From SIG701 sp045539595 (lineage in GTDB: Bacteria > Bacillota > Clostridia > Oscillospirales > CAG-272): a DNA stretch of 64,000 nt. Numbering within the stretch: position 1 is the first letter of the stretch; each line of letters opens with the position of its first letter. Below the pieces are notes generated by a model. That model searched no databases, was not told the origin of the DNA, and worked only from the letters and a program-made list of their open reading frames with translations. The stretch spans positions 1 through 64,000 of the forward strand of contig JAZQFQ010000020.1 in assembly GCA_045539595.1 (NCBI GenBank), read 5' to 3'. Position numbers and translations under genes: made by a program. This document shows, piece after piece, positions 9,173 through 17,624 of this stretch.

Positions 9173-10159
9173 TTACAGCGTTGCGGCCATCACCGCTTTG
9201 ATGGTATGCATGCGGTTCTCCGCTTCATCAAAGACGATGGACTGCTCGCTCTCAAACACGCCATCGGTGACTTCCATGCAGGTGATGCCGTATTTCTCGC
9301 AGATATCCCGGCCGATCGCCGTATTGGTATCGTGGAACGCAGGCAGGCAGTGCATAAAGCGGCACTGGGGACCGGCGTTGGCCATGATCTCCTCCGTTAC
9401 CCGGTAGGGGGTAAGATCAGCAATTCTCTCCTGCCATACGGATGCCGCCTCGCCCATGGACACCCACACATCGGTGTAGATCACGTCCGCGCCCTTAGTG
9501 GCGGCGATGGGATCCTCACTGAACTCCAGCGTGGCGCCGGTTTCTTTTGCAATGGCCTGGCACTGAGCCACCAGATCCGCATTGGGGAAATACTTGGCGG
9601 GGGCACAGGCAACGAAATGCATACCCATCTTGGCGCATCCCACCATGAGGGAATTGCCCATATTGTAGCGGGCGTCGCCCATGTAAACCAGTTTCTTACC
9701 GGCCAGGGGGCCGCAATGCTCACGGATGGTAAGGAAATCCGCCAGGATCTGGGTAGGATGGAACTCGTTGGTCAGGCCGTTCCACACGGGAACGCCGGCG
9801 TAGCGGGCGAGATCCTCCACGATTTCCTGGCCGAAGCCGCGGTACTCGATGCCGTCAAACATACGGCCGAGGACCCGGGCGGTATCGGCGATGCTTTCCT
9901 TTTTGCCGATCTGGGAGCCGGTGGGGCCCAGATACACGGGATGCATACCCAGATCCGCCGCGGCCACTTCAAAGGCACAGCGGGTACGGGTGCTGTCCTT
10001 CTCAAACACCAGGGCGATGGACTTACCCTCGCACAGGCGGTGAGGGATGCCGGCTTTCTTCTGTGCCTTCAATTCGGCGGACAGATCCAGAAGGCCTGTG
10101 ATCTCCTCCGGGGTGAAATCCAGCAGTTTCAGAAAATGCTTACCTTTCAATGATATCAT
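9173..10159 (-). CDS. argF: Ornithine carbamoyltransferase
   Basis: A 328-residue enzyme that makes citrulline from ornithine and carbamoyl phosphate, or runs in reverse in the arginine deiminase pathway. The carbamoyl-phosphate motif STRTR is at residues 56-60. FHPTQ, the ornithine-loop region and HCLPAFHD (the catalytic Cys region) are present, so it is OTC and not aspartate transcarbamylase. Start MISLKGKHF is supported by CGGAG upstream. It lies 31 bases after an amino-acid ABC ATPase gene and before pepF. No arcA, arcC or other arg gene is adjacent, so an anabolic (argF) or catabolic (arcB) role cannot be decided here. The ARG-box-like site before the operon fits either. Confidence 0.95.
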   Translation of the reverse strand: MISLKGKHFLKLLDFTPEEITGLLDLSAELKAQKKAGIPHRLCEGKSIALVFEKDSTRTRCAFEVAAADLGMHPVYLGPTGSQIGKKESIADTARVLGRMFDGIEYRGFGQEIVEDLARYAGVPVWNGLTNEFHPTQILADFLTIREHCGPLAGKKLVYMGDARYNMGNSLMVGCAKMGMHFVACAPAKYFPNADLVAQCQAIAKETGATLEFSEDPIAATKGADVIYTDVWVSMGEAASVWQERIADLTPYRVTEEIMANAGPQCRFMHCLPAFHDTNTAIGRDICEKYGITCMEVTDGVFESEQSIVFDEAENRMHTIKAVMAATL

Positions 10160-10190
10160 AATTGACTCCGTTGTTGACAAAGTTGGTATT

Positions 10191-10946
10191 TTACAGTACT
10201 TTCGCCAAAAAAGACTGCAGACGCTCGCACTGGGGATTTTCAAAGATTTCCGTAGGAGTTCCCTCCTCGGCAATCACGCCGTCATCCAGGAAGATGACGC
10301 GGTTGGACACCTCGCGGGCAAAGCCCATCTCGTGGGTAACGACCACCATGGTCATGCCCTCTTTGGCCAGTTCCTTCATAACGTCCAGAACCTCGCCGAC
10401 CATCTCGGGGTCGAGAGCGGAGGTGGGTTCGTCGAAGAGCATCACATCCGGCTCCATGCAAAGCGCACGGACGATGGCCACACGCTGTTTCTGGCCGCCG
10501 GACAACTGACTCGGATAACTGTCCGCACGGTCGGACAGACCGACGCGGGCCAGCAGTTCCATGGCTTTGGCTTTTGCCTGCTCCGGGGTGGCTTTCTTCA
10601 GCATGACCGGCGCGCAGGTCAGATTCTCCAGAATGGACATATGAGGGAACAGATTGAACTGCTGGAACACCATGCCCATCTTCTGGCGGTGGAGGTTCAG
10701 ATCCACTTTCTTATCGGTCAGATCCGCACCCTCAAAATAGATGCTGCCGCCCGTGGGCTGTTCCAGCAGATTGAGGCAGCGGAGAAAGGTGGATTTACCG
10801 GAGCCGGAGGCGCCGATAACGCACACCACGTCTCCCTTATGGATATCGATATCGATTCCCTTCAATACGGACACATCGGCAAAATCCTTTTTCAATCCGC
10901 GCACGCGGATGGTTACTTCGCCGGAAGCATAATTCTTATTTTCCAT
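10191..10946 (-). CDS. Polar amino-acid ABC transporter, ATP-binding subunit (GlnQ-like)
   Basis: A 251-residue ATPase of the PAAT family that powers uptake through the adjacent permease. Walker A GASGSGKST is at residues 45-53, the signature LSGGQKQR is near 153, Walker B is VMLFDEPTSALDP, and the H-loop is VTHEMGFA. It overlaps the permease gene by 11 bases, which indicates translational coupling. The argF gene follows after 31 bases. Substrate specificity is set by the binding protein. The operon context suggests arginine, ornithine or citrulline, but that is inference. Confidence 0.93.
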   Translation of the reverse strand: MENKNYASGEVTIRVRGLKKDFADVSVLKGIDIDIHKGDVVCVIGASGSGKSTFLRCLNLLEQPTGGSIYFEGADLTDKKVDLNLHRQKMGMVFQQFNLFPHMSILENLTCAPVMLKKATPEQAKAKAMELLARVGLSDRADSYPSQLSGGQKQRVAIVRALCMEPDVMLFDEPTSALDPEMVGEVLDVMKELAKEGMTMVVVTHEMGFAREVSNRVIFLDDGVIAEEGTPTEIFENPQCERLQSFLAKVL

Positions 10947-11622
10947 CGCTTCTGCGCAACCTCCTTTCCAGAACGGCCAACAAACGGGTCATCGCCACGA
11001 CCATCACCAGATATACAAGAGCAAGGAGAAGGATGGGGTTCACCGCATCAAACGTTTTGTTTCGGATATTGGTGGCTGCCTTGGTGATATCCACCACAGC
11101 CACGTAACCGGCAACGGAAGTCTCTTTCAGAAGAGCAATGCACTCATTACCGATGGCGGGCAGAATGTTTTTGATAGCCTGGGGAAGGATGATCTTGGCC
11201 ATGGCCTGCCCTTTGGAAAGGCCCAGGCTTCTTGCCGCCTCCATCTGTCCCTTATCCACTGCGTTGATACCGCTGCGGATCAGCTCCGCCATATAGGCAC
11301 CGGAATTGATACCGAAAGCCACGATGGCCACCGGCACGCCGTCCTTGACGGAAACGAAAATAATATAAAAGAACACCAGCAAAAGAACTGTAACGGGAAT
11401 ACCGCGGATCACCGTGGTATACAGATCGCACAGCCAGTTGAAGATGCGGAGCTTCTTATTGCCCTCGCAGAAATACTTGGTAATGGCGATCACCGCACCG
11501 ATGATCACACCGATGATCAAGGCACCCAGCGTGATCAGAAGGGTGTTTCCGAGGCCTTCCACCAGCCACATATAGCGGTTGTCCTCCAGAAAGGTCTCCT
11601 GCAATTTTGCAAACCAATTCAT
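10936..11622 (-). CDS. Polar amino-acid ABC transporter, permease
   Basis: A 228-residue HisM/GlnP-type inner-membrane permease with about five transmembrane helices. The EAA loop is EAARSLGLSKGQAMAKIILPQAIKNILPA, split here as EAARSLGLSKGQ followed by ILPQAIKN. I chose Met at 11622 because AAGGAAG lies just upstream and the 20-residue longer frame is hydrophilic and off-family. It lies between the binding-protein and ATPase genes. A GC hairpin (11686-11709) separates it from the binding-protein gene. Confidence 0.92.
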   Translation of the reverse strand: MNWFAKLQETFLEDNRYMWLVEGLGNTLLITLGALIIGVIIGAVIAITKYFCEGNKKLRIFNWLCDLYTTVIRGIPVTVLLLVFFYIIFVSVKDGVPVAIVAFGINSGAYMAELIRSGINAVDKGQMEAARSLGLSKGQAMAKIILPQAIKNILPAIGNECIALLKETSVAGYVAVVDITKAATNIRNKTFDAVNPILLLALVYLVMVVAMTRLLAVLERRLRRSDGK

Positions 11623-11685
11623 TATGTAATCTTCCTTAAATGCTTCGTAAAAATCCTCCCAAAAACCGGGGAATAAACCCAAGCA

Positions 11686-11709
11686 GGCTCCGCGCTTTCA
11701 CGCGGAGCC
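11686..11709 (-). promoter_or_regulatory. Intercistronic stem-loop after the binding-protein gene
   Basis: GGCTCCGCG (11686-11694) and CGCGGAGCC (11701-11709) form a perfect 9-bp stem with a 6-base loop and no T run on the minus strand. It is likely an mRNA-stabilising or partial-termination element that raises the binding protein over the membrane subunits, as known for other ABC operons. Confidence 0.6.
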
Positions 11710-11740
11710 GCCGTGGTATATTATCTTATGTATACCGGAA

Positions 11741-12505
11741 TCAGGGCTTGATGTAGGTCTCGCCGTAGCTGGCAAAGATGCTCTCCATGGTACCGTCCTC
11801 GATCAGTTTCTCAAGGATGGTATCGATCTTCTCTACCAGATCCTCGGAACCGAAAGCAAAGGCAAATGCATAGGGCTCATCGGTCATCTTCTCCTCCAGG
11901 ATAACCAGGCCGTCGCCTTCCTGTACCATCTGGATCGCGGTCAGGTTGTCTACAACCCACGCGTCTACCTTGCCGGTGGTCAGAGCAGCCTTTGCATCGG
12001 CGTTGGCAGCGAAGGCCTGCACAGCGATACCCGCATCGGTACAGCCCTTATCGGCAGTGGTACCGGTCTGAACGGATACAGTCTTGTCGGCCAGATCCGC
12101 CTTACCCTGTATGGTACTGCCCTCTTTTACAACGATAACCTGTGCAGCGTTGTAATAAGGTGTGGTGAACAGCATGTTCTTCTGACGGTCCGCGTCCACA
12201 GTGATACCGGACATACCGCAGTCGTACTTAGCGGACTGCACACCCAGCAGAACAGAATCGAAGTCCATCTGCACGATATCCAGCTGAACGCCCAGTTCCT
12301 CGCAGATCAACTTCAGAACGTCCACTTCAATACCGACAACCTCGCCGCCCTCCAGGCTCTCAAAGGGAGGGAAGTCAGGGCTGGTAGCCACAACGAGTTT
12401 GCCTGCCGCCTCTACGTCAGCCAGGGTTTTGCCCTTGGCACCGCAGCCTGCCAGGCACAGGGACAGCATAAGAGCTGCCATCAAAAATGCAATAATCTTT
12501 TTCAT
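11741..12505 (-). CDS. Amino-acid ABC transporter substrate-binding lipoprotein
   Basis: A 254-residue family-3 solute-binding protein. The N-terminal signal peptide ends in the lipobox LAGC (Cys at about 21), so the mature protein is anchored to the outer face of the membrane. Typical SBP_bac_3 blocks are FPPFES, GIEVDVLK, KYDCGMSGITVDADR and TGTTADKG, with the C-terminal helix VEKIDTILEKLIEDG. It is the first gene of the operon, with a leader of about 80 bases from a perfect promoter. Specificity cannot be read with confidence. The link to argF and an ARG-box-like site favours a basic amino acid or citrulline. Confidence 0.92.
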   Translation of the reverse strand: MKKIIAFLMAALMLSLCLAGCGAKGKTLADVEAAGKLVVATSPDFPPFESLEGGEVVGIEVDVLKLICEELGVQLDIVQMDFDSVLLGVQSAKYDCGMSGITVDADRQKNMLFTTPYYNAAQVIVVKEGSTIQGKADLADKTVSVQTGTTADKGCTDAGIAVQAFAANADAKAALTTGKVDAWVVDNLTAIQMVQEGDGLVILEEKMTDEPYAFAFAFGSEDLVEKIDTILEKLIEDGTMESIFASYGETYIKP

Positions 12506-12592
12506 GATACAATATCCTTTCCCAATGTAACAAATACAAAATCTTGCGCAATCCGGAGGAAAATCTCCGGTGTTTCATTCTTTACGGATGAA

Positions 12593-12621
12593 ATTATACA
12601 TCAGTTGTAAGCAAATGTCAA
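12593..12621 (-). promoter_or_regulatory. Perfect sigma-A promoter of the ABC-argF-pepF operon
   Basis: Minus strand: TTGACA (12616-12621), 17-base spacer, TATAAT (12593-12598). Both hexamers and the spacing are ideal, which implies strong transcription unless repressed. Confidence 0.92.
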
Positions 12622-12627
12622 TAGATT

Positions 12628-12645
12628 TTTGAATATTTTTTCAAT
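12628..12645 (-). promoter_or_regulatory. ARG-box-like operator (ArgR/AhrC)
   Basis: TTTGAATATTTTTTCAAT matches the ArgR consensus WNTGAATWWWWATTCANW at 17 of 18 positions. It lies 6 bases upstream of the -35 box. A poorer half-match follows at about 12651-12666. The surroundings are AT-rich, so chance is possible, but the operon encodes OTC. Confidence 0.55.
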
Positions 12646-12876
12646 TTTTTCTGTATAATTATCAATCTGTCTTCCAACCAATCCCGCGTTCTGCACACCG
12701 TTTCCCGCCTTGGCCGTATCTTTATGGATCCGGCGCGTCCCACTCCTCCGCCCTTTTTTGATTTAAAGAGACAAAAAGTGCTGGGACAGCCCCGCGGGAA
12801 ATGGTGCTTTTGCCATGGTTCTGCCTCAGTTGAGAAAATATTCACTCCCGCTGCATAAACATCCAACCAATATCTC

Positions 12877-13500
12877 TTATCGGATCCGGCTGACAAATGC
12901 CACCGCCAGTCCCAGGATACGGATCTCCTCCCCGGCATCGGGGGTCAGAATGATCGGTTTATAGGCGGGATTCTCCGCCTGCAGAATCAGATTTCGCCCA
13001 TCCCGGTACACCCGCTTCAGGGTGGCCTCCTGACCGATCAGCACGGCGGCGATCTGTCCGTCATCCACCGTTTCCTGCCGCCGGACATACACCAGATCTC
13101 CCTCCAGAATCCGGGCACCGATCATGCTGTCGCCGCGGCACCGCAGGCAGAAATCCGCCGTGATATCCAGGGGCACCGCCACCATCTCCTCCGCCATTTC
13201 CGCCGCCAGGATCGGATCGCCGCAGGCGATATCCCCCAGCAGGGGTACCCGGTACGTCCGGGGGATCGGATGGATTTTTCTGCCCTCGCCGTACTCATCC
13301 GGGGTAGAGATGCGCCCGGTCAGGTAATCCACGCTGACGTGAAATCCGTCGGCGATCCGGTTCAGCATATGTATATCGGGATTTCGCTTGCCGCTCTCCC
13401 AATTGCCCACGGCACCCACGGACACCTGCAGCGCCCGGGCCAATTCGGTCTGGGTGATCCCTTCCCGGCGCCTTAATTCTTTTAAACGATCCTTCAGCAT
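12877..13500 (-). CDS. XRE/S24 phage-type repressor (CI/LexA-like, self-cleaving)
   Basis: A 207-residue repressor. Residues 1-60 are an XRE helix-turn-helix (ITQTELARALQVSVGAVGNW). Residues 82-207 are a peptidase S24 domain with a cleavage site Ala91-Cys92-Gly93 (GDIACGDPI), a nucleophile Ser124 in RGDSM and a Lys161 in TLKRVYR. The Ser-Lys distance of 37 residues equals that of E. coli LexA (119/156), so RecA-stimulated self-cleavage is plausible. AGGTG lies 7 bases before the ATG. Its promoter carries palindromes in the spacer, which implies autoregulation, and the gene is divergent from the fibre gene it probably controls. Confidence 0.9.
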   Translation of the reverse strand: MLKDRLKELRRREGITQTELARALQVSVGAVGNWESGKRNPDIHMLNRIADGFHVSVDYLTGRISTPDEYGEGRKIHPIPRTYRVPLLGDIACGDPILAAEMAEEMVAVPLDITADFCLRCRGDSMIGARILEGDLVYVRRQETVDDGQIAAVLIGQEATLKRVYRDGRNLILQAENPAYKPIILTPDAGEEIRILGLAVAFVSRIR

Positions 13501-13520
13501 ATTCTTTCACCTCGCGCTCC

Positions 13521-13549
13521 ATTATATCACATTCTGTGAGAATTTGCAA
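13521..13549 (-). promoter_or_regulatory. Repressor promoter with operator in the spacer
   Basis: Minus strand: TTGCAA (13544-13549), 17-base spacer, TATAAT (13521-13526). The spacer contains the palindrome ATTCT-GTG-AGAAT (13531-13543), so repressor binding there would block its own transcription. Confidence 0.75.
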
Positions 13550-13615
13550 GAGGGATTCTCACAACGAGGGAAATATATTTGTATATCCGCTCCGTCCATG
13601 GTATGCTGTTCTCAC
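13531..13615. promoter_or_regulatory. Operator cluster between repressor and fibre genes
   Basis: Three related half-sites: GTGAGAAT (13536-13543), ATTCTCAC (13555-13562) and GTTCTCAC (13608-13615). TGTGAGAAT (13535-13543) and ATTCTCACA (13555-13563) form a perfect 9-base inverted repeat with an 11-base gap. The first also completes the 13-base palindrome at 13531-13543. Confidence 0.65.
13579..13607 (+). promoter_or_regulatory. Candidate promoter of the fibre/lysis operon
   Basis: TTGTAT (13579-13584), 17-base spacer, TATGCT (13602-13607). A GTTCTCAC half-site begins one base downstream and would cover the start of transcription. The hexamers are moderate matches. Confidence 0.5.
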
Positions 13616-13697
13616 GCGGCGAAAGATACCAGGCATCATCCACCCGTCACAAAATCGATCGCCGCGAATTTCCGTTTGGAAAGAAAGGAACTCTTAT

Positions 13698-16600
13698 ATG
13701 AAAATGATAGAAAAGAATCACAGCATACTTCGCATCGGAAAAACCGGAGAGAACGCGTTCCGCACGTTTTCCTTTGATGTGAGCGATTGGGTGGCGGAGT
13801 ATCCCCGGGGGGAGATCACCGGCGTCTATCGCCGGCCGGATGATGCTGTATATCCGGTGAAAATCCATGTAAAAAAAGGCACAGCCCACTGGACCGTCAC
13901 CGCCACGGATTTGGCCATCGCCGGCAGCGGGGAAATGGAATTGCGGATCACAGACGGTGACGTGATCGGAAAATCCATGCGCTTCCCGTGTATCGTCAGC
14001 GAAGCCCTGTGCGCGGGCGAGGAACCGCCGGCTCCGGCCAGGGACTGGATCACGGAAGTCATGCACGATGCCCGAGAAGCTGCCGAGGCGGCCACCATGG
14101 CAAAAAACGAGCTGACAGCGGCAGCAGAACGGGGAGATTTTGACGGTGATGCCGGTCCCCAAGGCCCACAGGGACCGAAGGGCGATAAGGGTGACAAAGG
14201 CGATCCGGGAGAGGACGGCAAAAACGGCAAGGATTACATCTTAACCGACGAAGACAAATCCGAGATTGCCGCCGCGGCGGCGGATTTGGTGGAGGTGCCG
14301 GCCTCGCCGAAGGATTACGGCGCTATCGGATTGGGCGCAACGGATGACACGGCGGCATTCAAGCAGGCGCTGGCGGAAAACCGCATCGTACGCGTTCCCG
14401 GCGGCCGATACGTGCTCTCGGACACGCTGGTGGTGCGGGAAAACTGCTGTCTGGAACTGTCCCAGGACACGGTGCTGGAGTTTGTGAGTGAGGAAAAGAA
14501 CGCCATCACGCTGCTCCGCGCGGCCCATCTGAAGGGCAACCACGCGACGATCACTGTGCCGTACACCTTCTCGGCGAACGTAATCCACTGCGACACGGGA
14601 GAGGATGAAGCGGCGCTGGGTGTTGATGCCACAGACGATGAGGCTATGAAAGCCGCCAACAACACCGCCGTTCCGCCGTTTGTCAAGTGGGATCCCCAGT
14701 GGAAGATGACCCGCTATGTGACGGATGTGAACATCTGCAAGCCGGACGACCGGGGATTCCACTATTCCAAGGACGGCGACTGCTTCGGCACGGCGATCTA
14801 TCTCCATTGCGATGCGGCGGATTACGTATCCTACATGTGGGGCGTGAGCATGAGCGGTGTCCGCATTGCGGGCGGATTTGCATACGGTATCCGAGCCCAC
14901 AACATCGGGGACGCATGGAATCACGATATGCGGATCGAGGCGTTGATCGACGCCTGCAAGGTGGGCGTGTCCATGGAAAACTGCCACTATGCCCGACTGG
15001 CCGTCACCATTCAGCCGCGGCGGGCCTACAGCGATTCCGAGGTATACAAGCCCTATGCGGAGCACGGCATCCTGCTCAAAGACTGCCGGGGCATCGATCT
15101 GTCCGGCTCCCGCGTATGGGACTGGAACGCTGAAACCACCCTGTGGGCGGAGGGCAACTACTATCAGCACATCGCCCTGCTGGGCGAGTGCCGCGGATTG
15201 ATTCTGGATGACTTTTTGTACCACGAGCAGCCGTCCATCGACATCCGCCGCCTGATCTACACCGACACGCCCAGCAATCTGGAGAACATGACGATCCTGC
15301 AGGAGCCCATTGACCGATGGTTTAAGACCAAAAACGGGGAGGCGTACTTCCACGACGGATACCGTGACCGCAAGCTGGTTTCCCAGGAGGAAATGGATGC
15401 CCACTTCGGCACGGATTTTGTGAAGGGCTTCACCGATGTGCTGGCAAGTGCGGAGGACACGGACGGCACGATCCTGAACGGAGTGGGATACAAGATCGGC
15501 GCGCGCCTGCACGAAAGCGGCACGGTGACCGAATCCCCCTATTACGGATACACGGGATTCATCCCCTGTGCGAAGGGCTCCACCATTTACGCCCAGGATC
15601 TGACGTTTGATGTGGGCGATCAATTCTGTAAGGTGATCTTCTACGATGCGGACAAGAACTTTGTGCGGCACATCAACCGAAGCAACATCGTGGGCGGAAG
15701 CCAGTATTACACCGCCTACCGATCCACCGAGGGCGGCTTTGCGCTTACCGTCAACAGCATATCCGACAACAACGATGTGGCCTATGCCCGCTTCACCTTC
15801 TACAAAACCGCCTTTGGTGAGAATCCCATGATGGCGGTGGATGAGGAAATCCAGTACACCGTGGAGGGATACCTGGCCGACAATGTGAAAGTGAAGGCAA
15901 AGAACGTCATCGGACTGCCCGATGGCGGAAGCGGAGCCCAATCCGATTGGAGTGCCGCGGAGGGCGAGCCGGGGCATGTATTGAGCCGCACCCACTACGA
16001 GGATGCGGACGGAACGGTACACAAGCTGGACAACAAATTCATCGATGCGGAATGGATGGCGACCATGGTGGCGGAGGGCGAGGAGGAGGAAATCCTGCCC
16101 GAGCGCACCATCTCTTTCACATCGAAGGCCGCCATGGTGGCGGGCGATTCCTACAAGCTGCTGGAGGGCAGCCGATACACCGTGTACTGGAACGGGACAG
16201 CCTACGCCTGCACGGCAGCTCTGGCATCCAGCGGCGACATGGTGCTGGGCAATGGGTACTATCACATGACCACCATGCAGAACACCGGCGAGCCGTTCTG
16301 CTTCACGGAAAGCGGCGGCAGCGGATATGTGAAAAAGAGTACCGCCACCGCCGAAACCTTTACGGTGCGGATCGTGAAGCTTCCCGATCTGGTGCCGAAC
16401 AAGCTTCCCGCTGAGTTTTTGCCGGATGGTATCGGCGGCAATGCCAACATCGACGTAACCGCAGAAGTAGGACAGACCATCGTGGTGAAAGCCGTGGACG
16501 AAAACGGCAAACCGACGGCATGGGAGAGCGCAGACTATCAGGAAAGAACGCATTGGACATTTTCCGGCGGCGGGCTTGTCCTTGACGGTCAGACGGTCAC

Positions 16601-17264
16601 TTTCGGAAGTGATGGAATGGGTGCGATTTCGGGCACGTTGGACATTGAAGCGGGAAAAACGTATACCGTAATATGGGACGGCGCGGAGTATATCTGCGAT
16701 TGCAAGACCGTCTATTACAGCGGAATGGCTGTTGTTTACATCGGTAATCCTGCTGTTGTGGGACTGGATAACAACGGTTTGCCGTTTGTAATCGGTAAGG
16801 TATTGGCAAATGGTTATACAATGGCCGCTTGCTTGCAGCCGAACACAACGCATTCGGTGGGTATTCTTTCGGCAACTGTCAACAAAATCCCTGAGAGGTA
16901 TATGGGTGACAATGAATTTGTCCTTCACTTTGAGGGCGATCCCGACTCGGACGGTGGTTTATCCCTTAAAGAAACGGCGGATGAAATCGTGGCGGCTATC
17001 GAATCTGGAAAAAGATTACGCGGCGAACTTTATAGCCTGAATGGGGGCGAAAACCGTGCAACCATGAGTGATTGTACCTGTTTTACCCTGCCTGCCGAAG
17101 GTGCTGTAATTATCACGCTTTCTATCGGTACTTTGCAGTGGAGAGGATACTCATTCGCCATTGACATTGGACTCTCAAAAGCCCCAGACGGGACATGCCT
17201 CATAACGGATCTTTCAACAGCCCGCTTTGAGAATGCGAGATGGTATGATCACATGACAACCTGA
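13698..17264 (+). CDS. Phage-type tail fibre / baseplate protein, collagen-like plus beta-helix
   Basis: 1188 residues. Residues 1-120 resemble the N-terminal domain of upper-baseplate/fibre proteins. About 120-148 is helical and Ala/Glu-rich. Residues 150-176 are nine Gly-X-Y triplets (GPQGPQGPKGDKGDK...). From about 206 a pectate-lyase-type right-handed beta-helix begins (KDYGAIGLGATDDTAAF...VPGGRY). The C-terminal 370 residues contain two copies of a Cys-containing beta-module (near 819 and 981: YTVYWNGTAYAC and YTVIWDGAEYIC, each followed by G.PF). Bases from about 16,540 to the stop look lower in GC, as in swapped receptor-binding tips. Start Met at 13698 follows AAAGGAA. No signal peptide is seen. 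It probably forms a trimeric fibre that binds a cell-surface glycan. Confidence 0.82.
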   Translation: MKMIEKNHSILRIGKTGENAFRTFSFDVSDWVAEYPRGEITGVYRRPDDAVYPVKIHVKKGTAHWTVTATDLAIAGSGEMELRITDGDVIGKSMRFPCIVSEALCAGEEPPAPARDWITEVMHDAREAAEAATMAKNELTAAAERGDFDGDAGPQGPQGPKGDKGDKGDPGEDGKNGKDYILTDEDKSEIAAAAADLVEVPASPKDYGAIGLGATDDTAAFKQALAENRIVRVPGGRYVLSDTLVVRENCCLELSQDTVLEFVSEEKNAITLLRAAHLKGNHATITVPYTFSANVIHCDTGEDEAALGVDATDDEAMKAANNTAVPPFVKWDPQWKMTRYVTDVNICKPDDRGFHYSKDGDCFGTAIYLHCDAADYVSYMWGVSMSGVRIAGGFAYGIRAHNIGDAWNHDMRIEALIDACKVGVSMENCHYARLAVTIQPRRAYSDSEVYKPYAEHGILLKDCRGIDLSGSRVWDWNAETTLWAEGNYYQHIALLGECRGLILDDFLYHEQPSIDIRRLIYTDTPSNLENMTILQEPIDRWFKTKNGEAYFHDGYRDRKLVSQEEMDAHFGTDFVKGFTDVLASAEDTDGTILNGVGYKIGARLHESGTVTESPYYGYTGFIPCAKGSTIYAQDLTFDVGDQFCKVIFYDADKNFVRHINRSNIVGGSQYYTAYRSTEGGFALTVNSISDNNDVAYARFTFYKTAFGENPMMAVDEEIQYTVEGYLADNVKVKAKNVIGLPDGGSGAQSDWSAAEGEPGHVLSRTHYEDADGTVHKLDNKFIDAEWMATMVAEGEEEEILPERTISFTSKAAMVAGDSYKLLEGSRYTVYWNGTAYACTAALASSGDMVLGNGYYHMTTMQNTGEPFCFTESGGSGYVKKSTATAETFTVRIVKLPDLVPNKLPAEFLPDGIGGNANIDVTAEVGQTIVVKAVDENGKPTAWESADYQERTHWTFSGGGLVLDGQTVTFGSDGMGAISGTLDIEAGKTYTVIWDGAEYICDCKTVYYSGMAVVYIGNPAVVGLDNNGLPFVIGKVLANGYTMAACLQPNTTHSVGILSATVNKIPERYMGDNEFVLHFEGDPDSDGGLSLKETADEIVAAIESGKRLRGELYSLNGGENRATMSDCTCFTLPAEGAVIITLSIGTLQWRGYSFAIDIGLSKAPDGTCLITDLSTARFENARWYDHMTT

Positions 17265-17294
17265 CGAACGCAGAGCCATCGAAAGGAGCAACAC

Positions 17295-17624
17295 ATGAAT
17301 GAAATCGCATCAAAAATCCTCAGCGTGATTCTGTCGGCGGTGGCGTCGGGTGCCATCTCCGGCGTGGCGGTGTGGCTGAGGATGCGCAAAAAGAAGGACA
17401 GCGCCGTGGCGGACGGAGTGCAGTGCCTTCTCCGAGAGAAGATCATCGAAAAGCACGCCAAGTACGTGGAGGAAAAGCACTACTGCCCCATCTACGCCAA
17501 GGAATCCATCCGCAAGGCATACGCCGCCTATCACGCTCTGGGCGGCAATGACGTGGCCACGTCGCTGTATAAGGAAATGATGGCCCTCCACACGGAGCCG
17601 CCGGAGAAGGAGGAGAGTGCATGA
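17295..17624 (+). CDS. Small phage-type membrane protein
   Basis: A 109-residue protein with one N-terminal transmembrane helix (about residues 7-28, KILSVILSAVASGAISGVAV), then KKK and a soluble helical tail (GVQCLLREKIIEKHAKY...YCPIY.KESI...YHALGGNDVA). The tail pattern is common in small proteins next to holin and lysin genes of Firmicutes phages. AAAGGAG precedes the start by 8 bases. Its last bases overlap the M23 gene (ATGA at 17621), which indicates coupled translation. The role is uncertain: holin-associated or minor structural. Confidence 0.75.
   Translation: MNEIASKILSVILSAVASGAISGVAVWLRMRKKKDSAVADGVQCLLREKIIEKHAKYVEEKHYCPIYAKESIRKAYAAYHALGGNDVATSLYKEMMALHTEPPEKEESA

Larger units (their letters stand above)
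12506..12876. other. Intergenic region: ABC operon control and repressor 3' flank
   Basis: 371 bases. The half next to the ABC operon holds the promoter, the ARG-box-like palindrome and a small leader hairpin (CCGGAG 12553-12558 with CTCCGG 12565-12570). The half from about 12670 to 12876 shows no gene, no clear terminator for the repressor and no repeat that I can identify. Confidence 0.7.

Noticed and set aside
7220..10153. A plus-strand open frame of 977 codons
   Set aside because: Antisense to pepF and argF, His/Gly-rich, no ribosome site and no family features.
12618..12938. A 106-codon minus-strand frame after the repressor
   Set aside because: It overlaps the repressor end, lacks a ribosome site and runs into the ABC promoter and ARG-box region.
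14241..16928. A minus-strand open frame of 895 codons
   Set aside because: Mirror of the fibre gene with no recognisable domain; the plus-strand fibre has collagen, beta-helix and ribosome-site evidence.
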